Source: Sporolactobacillus sp. THM7-7
GTDB lineage: Bacteria > Bacillota > Bacilli > Bacillales > Sporolactobacillaceae
Reading direction: 5' to 3'
NCBI RefSeq assembly: GCF_004153225.1
Contig: NZ_SEMB01000010.1
Span: forward strand, 1 to 64,000
DNA: 64,000 bases
The notes beneath the pieces are model-generated. The model was not told the DNA's origin. It did not search any database and saw only the letters and a list, made by a program, of their open reading frames with translations. Within the stretch, counting starts at the first letter, position 1. The number at the start of each line of letters is the position of its first letter. The position numbers and the translations under genes are program-made. This document shows, piece after piece, positions 57,391 through 64,000 of this stretch.

Positions 57391-57568
57391 TAAGACGGGT
57401 TCAAGAAGCTTTGCAGTTACCGCCGCAGGAAAAACATCAATGGACTCAACGTACTCGTTTGAACATTCAAATGAAATCGTTTTCTCTCAAACGGTTATAA
57501 AGAATCAACACAGGCTTTTTCGTTCGATTCCTTGAGATTGGCCGGAAAAGCGAGAGGAGTGGAAAAGC
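57391..57568. other. Spacer where fruK would be expected
   Basis: The 178 bases between fruR and fruA hold no intact gene. In most Bacilli fruK (1-phosphofructokinase) lies here. A short stretch near 57410-57455 vaguely recalls the fruK sugar-binding GGKGIN region in broken frames, too weak to call. Confidence 0.35.
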
Positions 57569-59506
57569 ATGAAAATAACCGATCTGATGATTCAAAGCGC
57601 GATGGTTATGGACATGAAAGCAACGACGAAAGAAGCGGCCATCGATGAACTCATTAAGAGTCTCGAAAAAAACGGCCGAATCAATGACCCGGCTCTTTTC
57701 AAGAAAATGATTCTGAAAAGAGAGGAAGAATCCAGTACTGGCATCGGCGAGGGTATTGCCATGCCGCATGCCAAAACGCGGGCGGTCAATCAGGCAACCG
57801 TTGTCTTCGGACGAAGCAGAAAAGGGGTGGATTATCAAGCCCTCGATGGGAAGCCGTCCTATCTGTTTTTTATGATTGCTGCCCCGGAAGGCGCGGCCAA
57901 CGTCCATCTACAGACGTTGGCGGCCCTGTCCCGCCTTCTTGTCGATCAGACATTCGTTGCCAAGGTGAAAGATGCCGAGACAGCCGAAGAAGTGGCTCGG
58001 CTGTTCGATGAGAAACAGGCGGAGAAGGAAACGGAAGAAAGCCGGGAGAAAGCACAGCCCGCCCGCGGCTCGGAAGCGGGGAATCAACCGTTTGTTGTCG
58101 CTGTAACCGCCTGCCCGACCGGGATTGCTCATACGTATATGGCTGAAGATGCGCTGAAAAAGAAGGCTGAAGAAATGGGGGTTCCGATCCGCGTTGAAAC
58201 GGATGGTTCCGAAGGCGTGAAGCATCGGTTGACGAAGGCAGAGATCGAACGCGCCGCCGGCGTCATCGTCGCCGCGGACAAAAAAGTCGAGATGGCCCGG
58301 TTCGACGGCAAGCGTGTTCTGCAGACACCGGTCAGCGACGGCATCCGCAAACCGGAGGCGCTGATTCAGAAAGTTCTCAATGGACAGGCGCCAGTCTATC
58401 ACGCGGAAGGCGCCGCGAGCGATACGGAGGAGTCGGAAAAGCAGGGATCGGTTTGGAACAAAATCTACAAAGATTTAATGAACGGCATTTCACATATGCT
58501 GCCATTCGTGGTCGGCGGCGGTATTCTGCTCGCGGTCTCGTTCCTGTTCGAAAGACTGGGAGAGAAAAATACGATTTTTCAAATGCTGAGTGCGATCGCC
58601 GGCGGCGAGACCGGGGCCTTCCATTTCCTGATCGCGATTCTGGCCGGGTATATTGCGGTGAGCATCGGCGACCGGCCGGCCTTGATGCCGGGCATGGTCG
58701 GCGGATTCATGGCCGCGCATTCCAACGCCGGATTTCTCGGCGGGCTCGCCGCCGGATTCCTTGCCGGCTGGGTCATCGTCCTGCTTAAAAGGGTTTTCCA
58801 AAACCTGCCGAAAACCTTGGACGGACTGAAACCGATTCTGTTATTTCCGGTTTTCGGCCTGCTCGTGACCGGCGGCCTGATGTATTATATCTTTAACCCG
58901 GTTTTCGAATGGATTAACAATGGCTTGATCGGCGCACTGAATAATCTGGGCACGGGGAACGCTGTTCTGCTTGGTCTCGTCCTTGGGGGCATGATGGCCG
59001 TCGACATGGGCGGTCCGGTGAATAAAGCGGCGTATACGTTTGCCATCGGCGTTTTTACAAGCAGCGGCAATACAAACGGATTGCTGATGTCGGCTGTTAT
59101 GGCCGGCGGGATGGTTCCGCCGCTGGCCATTGCCCTTGCTACAACGCTCTTCAAAAATAGATTTACGGAAGACGAACGTAAAGCAGGCATTACCAATTAT
59201 GTTCTTGGGGCATCGTTCATTACGGAAGGAGCCATTCCGTTCGCAGCGGCCGACCCGATGCGCATTATCGGCTCCAGCATCATCGGCGCGGCGATCGCCG
59301 GGGGACTGACCCAGCTCTGGCACATCAACATTCCTGCCCCGCACGGTGGAGTCTTTGTGATTTTCCTTGGCAACCACGGCGTTCTGTTCATCCTGTCTCT
59401 GATTATCGGTTCCATTATTTCCGGACTGATTTTAGGGCTCTGGAAAAAACCGGTGACACAAAAGGATCAGGACAAGGGCGTACGGAGCCGGATGTCAAAC
59501 CCTTGA
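57569..59506 (+). CDS. fruA: Fructose PTS transporter EIIABC
   Basis: A 645-residue three-domain permease. IIA-fru (residues 1-150) has the phosphorylated His67 in GIAMPHAKTR. A charged linker (QAEKETEESREKAQ) leads to IIB (from about 174), with the phosphocysteine C182 in VTACPTGIAHTY. IIC (from about 300) has about ten membrane segments, with GGPVNKAAYTFAIG and ITEGAIPFAAADP, which contact sugar. It imports fructose as fructose-1-phosphate using PEP. ATG 57569 follows GAGAGGAG. It is cotranscribed with fruR. Confidence 0.93.
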   Translation: MKITDLMIQSAMVMDMKATTKEAAIDELIKSLEKNGRINDPALFKKMILKREEESSTGIGEGIAMPHAKTRAVNQATVVFGRSRKGVDYQALDGKPSYLFFMIAAPEGAANVHLQTLAALSRLLVDQTFVAKVKDAETAEEVARLFDEKQAEKETEESREKAQPARGSEAGNQPFVVAVTACPTGIAHTYMAEDALKKKAEEMGVPIRVETDGSEGVKHRLTKAEIERAAGVIVAADKKVEMARFDGKRVLQTPVSDGIRKPEALIQKVLNGQAPVYHAEGAASDTEESEKQGSVWNKIYKDLMNGISHMLPFVVGGGILLAVSFLFERLGEKNTIFQMLSAIAGGETGAFHFLIAILAGYIAVSIGDRPALMPGMVGGFMAAHSNAGFLGGLAAGFLAGWVIVLLKRVFQNLPKTLDGLKPILLFPVFGLLVTGGLMYYIFNPVFEWINNGLIGALNNLGTGNAVLLGLVLGGMMAVDMGGPVNKAAYTFAIGVFTSSGNTNGLLMSAVMAGGMVPPLAIALATTLFKNRFTEDERKAGITNYVLGASFITEGAIPFAAADPMRIIGSSIIGAAIAGGLTQLWHINIPAPHGGVFVIFLGNHGVLFILSLIIGSIISGLILGLWKKPVTQKDQDKGVRSRMSNP

Positions 59507-59694
59507 AACGGGTGGTTTAAGCTGGCTTCGTTCGCTTTTCTTGATTGATTCCCAATTGTCAGAACAACAACGGATCCATTCGAGCGACCATTAATCACTC
59601 GTCAGGATTCGTTTTTTTCTGCGGTACTGACAGACTTTGTAATGGATGATTGTGAATGAACGTGGTAAGATATAGATAATTTCATAAATGATAT

Positions 59695-59893
59695 ATCCTT
59701 CGGGGTCGGGTGAAATTCCCAACCGGCGGTGATGACTTCTGACCAGAGGCTGTTCGAAAATCAGGATAACAAGCCAGCCCTTTCGAACCTTTTGTCCAGA
59801 GTTTTAGCCCGCGACCCGCTCGGCGCTTCTTGCGCCGGCGGCTGATTCAGTGAGAAACTGAAGCCGACAGTAAAGTCTGGATGGGAGAAGGAT
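59695..59893 (+). ncRNA. FMN riboswitch (RFN element)
   Basis: The conserved RFN blocks are present in order: closing helix ATCCTTC (59695-59701) with GAAGGAT (59887-59893), GGGTGAAATTCCCAACCGGC, GATGACTTCTGACCAGAGG, AGCCCGCGACCCGC, GATTCAGTGAGAAACTGAAG, then CCGACAGTAAAGTCTGG. It binds FMN and controls the rib operon. One arm is enlarged by an extra hairpin (GTTCGAAA with TTTCGAAC, about 59752-59788). Downstream lies a long hairpin (59927-59970), a possible antiterminator, and then the terminator. Confidence 0.95.
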
Positions 59894-60013
59894 TGGGTAA
59901 AAGCGGGTTCGAGACGCTTTTCAGTGCAGGCAAATGGTTTCACTTTTTTACGATGTTTTTTGTTTGCCTGAACTGGATCGGACCGGCATCTTTTGCAACC
60001 CTTTTTTAATGAT

Positions 60014-60047
60014 AAAACCCCGGAGAGAAAAATCTTCGGGGTTTTTT
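60014..60047 (+). terminator. FMN-controlled terminator ahead of ribD
   Basis: A 13-bp stem (60014-60026 with 60033-60045) ending in six T. It is the expression platform of the riboswitch, 38 bases before the ribD start favoured here. Confidence 0.85.
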
Positions 60048-60085
60048 GATGCGCCCGGATGGATGTATTGGGGGGAGATGATCAT

Positions 60086-61171
60086 CTGGAAGAAAAATAT
60101 ATGAGGCTGGCTATTGATCTGGCGAAAGCGACCATCGGACAGACCAGCCCGAACCCGGCCGTCGGAGCAGTGATTGTGAATCATGGAACGATTGTCGGTA
60201 TGGGCGCTCATCTGAAGGCCGGGGAAGCCCACGCGGAAGTGAATGCGCTTCGCATGGCCGGTGAACGGGCGGAAGGAGGGACGATGTACGTCACTCTGGA
60301 ACCGTGTGCCCACTTCGGACGGACACCGCCATGCGCCGATTTAATTATCGAAAAGGGACTGAAACGTGTCGTTATCGCTTCGTCGGACCCGAACCCTCTG
60401 GTCGCAGGCAGAGGCGTTGACAAACTGAGGCGTGCGGGTATTGCCGTCGAAACCGGTGTGCTACGTGAGGAAGCCGATCAGCTGAATCGCTTCTTTTTCC
60501 ACTTTATCAAAGAAGGGACGCCTTTTGTCACACTGAAGCTGGCCTGCAGTATGGATGGAAAAATTGCGACGGCAGCAGGAGAGAGCCGGTGGATTACCGG
60601 AGAAGCATCGCGGCGCGACGGGCACGCGCTGCGCCGGGTTCACGATGCGATTCTTGTGGGCATCGGCACTGTGATAGCGGACAATCCCAGGCTGACGGTC
60701 CGTTCAGGAGAAGAAGGAAAAAATCCGGTTCGCGTGGTTCTTGACACCCACCTGCAGATTCGGGAAGAGGCGCATCTTGTAACCGATGGCGCGGCGCCGA
60801 CCTGGATTTTTACAGGCTGTACTGTTGATGAGGATAAGGCTCGGCGGCTGGAAAACGGTCAGGTGACGATCTTCCGGATGCCGTCCGAACGTATTGAGAT
60901 TAAAGATGTACTCAAGCGTCTCGGAGACGAAAAAATAATCTCGCTTCTTGTCGAAGGCGGTGCCGCGGTGCACGGAAGCTTTTTACACGAGGAGGCATTT
61001 CAGCAGGTTGTCGTCTATACGGCCCCTAAGCTGATCGGCGGGAAAGACGCGGTTTCGGCGATTGGCGGGCTCGGCATCCGGCATCTGGCGGATGTTCCGG
61101 CATTGTCTATCGAAAAGGTTGAGCGGATAGAGGAAGATTTGAAAATTATATTAACTAAGAAGGGGGAATGA
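60086..61171 (+). CDS. ribD: RibD, bifunctional deaminase/reductase
   Basis: A 361-residue RibD catalysing two steps of riboflavin synthesis: deamination of the pyrimidine, then reduction of its ribosyl side chain. The deaminase zinc site is AHAEVNAL and PCAHFGRTPPCADL; the reductase half contains LKLACSMDGKIATAAGESRW and LVEGGAAVHGSF. The start is unclear: GGGGGGAG ends 8 bases before a CTG at 60086, which gives LEEKYMRLAIDLAK, colinear with MEEYYMKLALDLAK of B. subtilis. The upstream ATG 60059 lies right behind the terminator without a ribosome site. The next gene starts 7 bases after the stop. Confidence 0.92.
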   Translation: MEEKYMRLAIDLAKATIGQTSPNPAVGAVIVNHGTIVGMGAHLKAGEAHAEVNALRMAGERAEGGTMYVTLEPCAHFGRTPPCADLIIEKGLKRVVIASSDPNPLVAGRGVDKLRRAGIAVETGVLREEADQLNRFFFHFIKEGTPFVTLKLACSMDGKIATAAGESRWITGEASRRDGHALRRVHDAILVGIGTVIADNPRLTVRSGEEGKNPVRVVLDTHLQIREEAHLVTDGAAPTWIFTGCTVDEDKARRLENGQVTIFRMPSERIEIKDVLKRLGDEKIISLLVEGGAAVHGSFLHEEAFQQVVVYTAPKLIGGKDAVSAIGGLGIRHLADVPALSIEKVERIEEDLKIILTKKGE

Positions 61172-61177
61172 TCCGTC

Positions 61178-61828
61178 ATGTTTACCGGAATTGTGGAAGA
61201 GATGGGGCGCGTTTCCGCTATGGAAGAGAAAACCGATGCGATTCGGCTGACCGTTCGCGCCTTACGGGTGCTTGAGGATGCGTCTGTTGGCGACAGTATA
61301 TCGGTTAATGGGGTGTGTGTCACGGTCACCGATCGGTCCGCTTCTTCTTTTTCAGCGGATATTATGCCTGAGACGATCAAGGCCACGACGCTGAAGGAGC
61401 TCGGCCGGGACGATCCTGTGAATCTGGAACGCGCGATACAGGCAGGCGGCCGTTACGGCGGACATTTTGTAACCGGACATGTAGATGGGACCGGAAAAAT
61501 TGTCCGTACGGTGTTGAAAGGAAATGCCCGCTATCTGGATATCGAGGCATCGCGCGATGTTCTTTCCGGTCTGGTGCAGAAAGGGTCAGTGGCCGTCGAC
61601 GGTACAAGTCTGACCGTATTCCGCGTAGGTGATCGTTCCTTTACTATTTCGCTGATCCCGCATACAGCCGAGCAGACGATTTTAGGAAGAAAAGATGTTG
61701 GTGACAAGGTTAACATTGAATGCGATGTGCTTCAAAAATACATCCGGAAGCAGAAAAAAACCATTGAAAAGCCGCCTACCCAAACACTGACCTATGAAGC
61801 GCTTCGGGAAAATGGGTTTATCCATTAA
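61178..61828 (+). CDS. ribE: Riboflavin synthase alpha chain
   Basis: A 216-residue riboflavin synthase, which dismutates two lumazines into riboflavin. It begins MFTGIVEEMGRV, and the two lumazine-binding repeats are visible (DSISVNGVCVTVTD near residue 44 and SVAVDGTSLTVF near residue 139), with GGHFVTGHVDG between. ATG 61178 follows AAGGGGG. It corresponds to B. subtilis ribE (ribB in older naming). Second gene of the riboflavin operon. Confidence 0.95.
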   Translation: MFTGIVEEMGRVSAMEEKTDAIRLTVRALRVLEDASVGDSISVNGVCVTVTDRSASSFSADIMPETIKATTLKELGRDDPVNLERAIQAGGRYGGHFVTGHVDGTGKIVRTVLKGNARYLDIEASRDVLSGLVQKGSVAVDGTSLTVFRVGDRSFTISLIPHTAEQTILGRKDVGDKVNIECDVLQKYIRKQKKTIEKPPTQTLTYEALRENGFIH

Positions 61829-61906
61829 AATTTTTTATCTCAGTATTTGGCTGACGGATTCTTTGAATATAGCAGAAGACTTGGGAAATATAGGGGGGTG
61901 AGGGCT

Positions 61907-63094
61907 TTGCTGTCTTCAATCGAAGAAGCAGTCCGGGATTTAAAGAAAGGGAAAATTGTCATTGTTTGTGACGACGAGCATCGGGAGAATGAGGGTGATC
62001 TGGTCGCTCTCGCAGAGACGATCACACCCGAAACGATTAATTTCATGATCACTCATGGGAAGGGGCTGCTCTGTACGCCGGTTGCCCGTTCGCTTGCCGA
62101 TTCATTAGGCTTCAAACCAATGACAGAGAATAACACGGATAAACATGAGACAGCGTTTACCGTCAGTGTGGATCATAAAACGACGAAAACGGGTATCAGC
62201 GCCTTCGAACGGGCGCAAACGATTCTGGCGATTGCGTCTGACGGTTCCAAGCCATCCGATTTCAACCGGCCGGGACATGTTTTCCCGCTTATTGCTAAAG
62301 AAGGGGGCGTACTGGAGCGCTTCGGTCACACGGAAGCTTCGGTTGACCTGGCAAGACTTGCAGGCGCCAAGCCGGCCGCCGTGATTTGTGAAATCATTCG
62401 GGATGATGGGCATATGGCCCGGTTTCCGGAAATCGAACAAATGGCCGAGCGTTTTCGGTTAAAAGTCATTACGGTAAAGGACTTGATCGCTTATCGCAAA
62501 AAGAACGGTGTCCGCCGGGTCGTCACCGCAGATCTGCCAACGGCTTACGGCCACTTTAAAGCCATCGGTTACTCTTCGCCTTTTGAAGATAAAGAAACGG
62601 TGGCGCTCGTCAAAGGCCCTATTGGAGGAACAAAACCGACGCTCGTCCGTCTGCACTCAGAGTGTTTAACGGGAGACGTCTTCGGTTCCAAACGCTGCGA
62701 CTGCGGTCCTCAGCTTCACACCTCACTGCGGATGATCGAGGAGCGCGGCTCAGGCGTTGTGATTTATTTGCGCCAGGAGGGAAGAGGGATTGGTCTGCTC
62801 AATAAGCTTAAAGCCTATAAATTGCAGGAGGAGGGCGATGACACGGTTGAAGCGAATACGCATCTTGGTTTTCCGGCGGATTTGAGAGACTATCACACAG
62901 CGGCATCGATATTGCTTGATCTGGGAATCGGCCACGTGCAACTGTTGACGAATAACCCGCGAAAAATCGCTGATCTTAAGAAATACGGCATCCAGAAGAT
63001 CGAGAGAGTCCCGCTCGAGATGCCAATGGAAAAAGAAAACGAAAGATATATGCAGACGAAGGCGGAAAAAATGGGACATCTGCTTCATTTGTAA
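61907..63094 (+). CDS. ribBA: RibBA, DHBP synthase/GTP cyclohydrolase II
   Basis: A 395-residue fusion. The N-terminal DHBP synthase (about residues 1-200) has [17 protein letters not shown] and [13 protein letters not shown]. The GTP cyclohydrolase II half has the zinc cysteines in [20 protein letters not shown] and [21 protein letters not shown] 61907 is chosen: AGGGGGG is about 8 bases upstream and [12 protein letters not shown] aligns with the start of the B. subtilis enzyme. Upstream codons are open for 20 more residues with no similarity. Both activities feed the riboflavin pathway (ribulose-5-phosphate and GTP branches). Confidence 0.95.
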   Translation: MLSSIEEAVRDLKKGKIVIVCDDEHRENEGDLVALAETITPETINFMITHGKGLLCTPVARSLADSLGFKPMTENNTDKHETAFTVSVDHKTTKTGISAFERAQTILAIASDGSKPSDFNRPGHVFPLIAKEGGVLERFGHTEASVDLARLAGAKPAAVICEIIRDDGHMARFPEIEQMAERFRLKVITVKDLIAYRKKNGVRRVVTADLPTAYGHFKAIGYSSPFEDKETVALVKGPIGGTKPTLVRLHSECLTGDVFGSKRCDCGPQLHTSLRMIEERGSGVVIYLRQEGRGIGLLNKLKAYKLQEEGDDTVEANTHLGFPADLRDYHTAASILLDLGIGHVQLLTNNPRKIADLKKYGIQKIERVPLEMPMEKENERYMQTKAEKMGHLLHL

Positions 63095-63127
63095 TAAAAT
63101 ATAGAGAATATCATGAGGAGGATTCAA

Positions 63128-63598
63128 ATGGGAGAGATTTTTGAAGGGAAACTGATCGGTCAGGGATTGAAAGTCGGCATCGTTGTCGGCCGTTTTAATG
63201 AATTTATCACGAACAGACTTTTATCGGGCGCGGAAGACGCCTTAATCCGCCATGGCGTCAGCGAAAAAGATATTGATGTAGCCTGGGTGCCCGGGTCGTT
63301 TGAAATTCCGCTGATCGCAAAGAAGCTTGCCCTTACCGGCAAATATGATACTATCCTCACCCTTGGAGCGGTAATCAGAGGGGCAACGACCCATTATGAC
63401 TATGTTTGCAGCGAAGTATCCAAAGGAGTGGCGCACATAAGCCTGGAAACCGGCATTCCCGTCATATTCGGGGTTGTAACGACGGAAAATATTGAGCAGG
63501 CCGTTGAGCGGGCGGGTACAAAAGCAGGTAACAAAGGATGGGACGCAGCGGTCAGCGGGATCGAAATGGCCAACCTGACCCGATCGATAGAAAAGTAA
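63128..63598 (+). CDS. ribH: 6,7-dimethyl-8-ribityllumazine synthase
   Basis: A 156-residue lumazine synthase: [20 protein letters not shown], then [30 protein letters not shown] with the catalytic His, and [17 protein letters not shown]. It condenses the RibD and RibB products and usually forms 60-mer or pentamer shells. ATG 63128 follows AGGAGG; an ATG five codons upstream overlaps that site. Last gene of the operon before a strong terminator. Confidence 0.96.
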   Translation: MGEIFEGKLIGQGLKVGIVVGRFNEFITNRLLSGAEDALIRHGVSEKDIDVAWVPGSFEIPLIAKKLALTGKYDTILTLGAVIRGATTHYDYVCSEVSKGVAHISLETGIPVIFGVVTTENIEQAVERAGTKAGNKGWDAAVSGIEMANLTRSIEK

Positions 63599-63639
63599 TT
63601 CACAGTATGGATAGCGTCGACCACTCATTGACTTAAAAT

Positions 63640-63681
63640 AAGGCTCAGCCAGTTCTGCAGACTTGGCTGAGCCTTAAATGT
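63640..63681 (+). terminator. Terminator of the rib operon (bidirectional)
   Basis: A perfect 12-bp stem (63640-63651 with 63664-63675). T-rich sequence lies on both sides, so it also serves the convergent MFS gene. Confidence 0.8.
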
Positions 63682-63697
63682 TTAACCCGATCCATTC

Positions 63698-64000
63698 TTA
63701 AATACGTGATGAATGAAAGGCGGTTTCCATCATTTTTTTTCTTTTTATTTGTTCCAGTTGAATCAGCAATAGGGCCAGCCCAATCAGTGAGAGCAAGGGC
63801 GCCGTCAGGGCGAGATAGTTTAACGGGAAGAAGGCGACGGAAAGACCGCCGGCAAAAGCGCCTGACGCATTTCCCAGATTCATCGCCGATTGATTCAGTG
63901 TGCTGGACAAGGTCGGCGCCTGATCCGAGAAAACCATGCTGCGATATTGTAGGATGGGCGTTTGGGCAAAAGCAATAACCCCGAAAAGGAAAACAGCAAG
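63698..64000 (-). CDS. MFS transporter, C-terminal part (cut by window end)
   Basis: The last 100 codons of a minus-strand gene whose start lies beyond position 64000. It encodes two or three membrane segments (VIAFAQTPILQYRSMVF, then the loop APTLSSTLNQSAMNLGNASG, AFAGGLSVAFFPLNYLALTA and SLIGLALLLIQLEQ). The NQSAMNLGNASGAF pattern is typical of the drug/arabinose/purine-efflux branch of MFS proteins (AraJ, PbuE). The substrate is unknown. Confidence 0.75.
   Translation of the reverse strand, partial: LAVFLFGVIAFAQTPILQYRSMVFSDQAPTLSSTLNQSAMNLGNASGAFAGGLSVAFFPLNYLALTAPLLSLIGLALLLIQLEQIKRKKMMETAFHSSRI

Overview
The window looks like chromosome from a low-GC, endospore-forming, lactic-type Firmicute of the order Bacillales. 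I favour the Sporolactobacillaceae, but this is inference. Reasons: Bacillus-style blocks miaB-ricA-cotE-mutS-mutL, miaA-hfq-spoVK-ynbB-glnR-glnA and ribD-ribE-ribBA-ribH; several spore-coat genes of the CotE, CotS and CotSA families; frequent GTG and TTG starts behind strong Shine-Dalgarno sites; and a complete nickel-pincer lactate racemase operon.

Layout. 0-5 kb: MFS transporter, CDP-glycerol glycerophosphotransferase-like enzyme and amino acid permease, with gene relics between. 5.4-14.1 kb: a frameshifted MazG-like gene, then a minus-strand lactate racemase region (LysR regulator, larA, larE, larB, larC, larD-type channel, NiCoT nickel transporter) and a second MazG relic. 14-21.6 kb: VanZ-like protein, lipid kinase, a dehydrogenase/class II aldolase pair, and glcD-glcF for 2-hydroxyacid oxidation. 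21.6-27.3 kb: spore-coat cluster with two CotS-family kinase-fold proteins, two CotSA-like glycosyltransferases and an acidic low-complexity protein. 27.8-33.1 kb: small accessory genes, tRNA-Pro(GGG), and a SCIFF peptide with its radical SAM maturase, followed by UPF0180 and CBS-domain genes. 33.3-50 kb: DMT transporter, orphan BMP lipoprotein, then the conserved mismatch-repair, tRNA-modification, sporulation and glutamine blocks. 50-56.4 kb: small proteins, CBS, DUF4395, CDF transporter, oxidoreductase, HAD phosphatase and L,D-transpeptidase. 56.6-59.5 kb: fruR-fruA without fruK between them. 59.7-63.6 kb: FMN-riboswitch-controlled riboflavin operon. The window ends inside an MFS gene.

How the genes work together. 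larA-E with a nickel permease and a lactate-type channel would interconvert L- and D-lactate. GlcD/GlcF could oxidise D-lactate or glycolate. GlnR has a perfect operator in front of its own operon with glnA. The FMN riboswitch controls the rib genes.

The most unusual locus is the SCIFF (ranthipeptide) pair at 30.0-31.8 kb. It is a system I associate with Clostridia. Its precursor has lost the first of the six cysteines and, at position 37, carries Gly instead of the Thr that accepts the known thioether.
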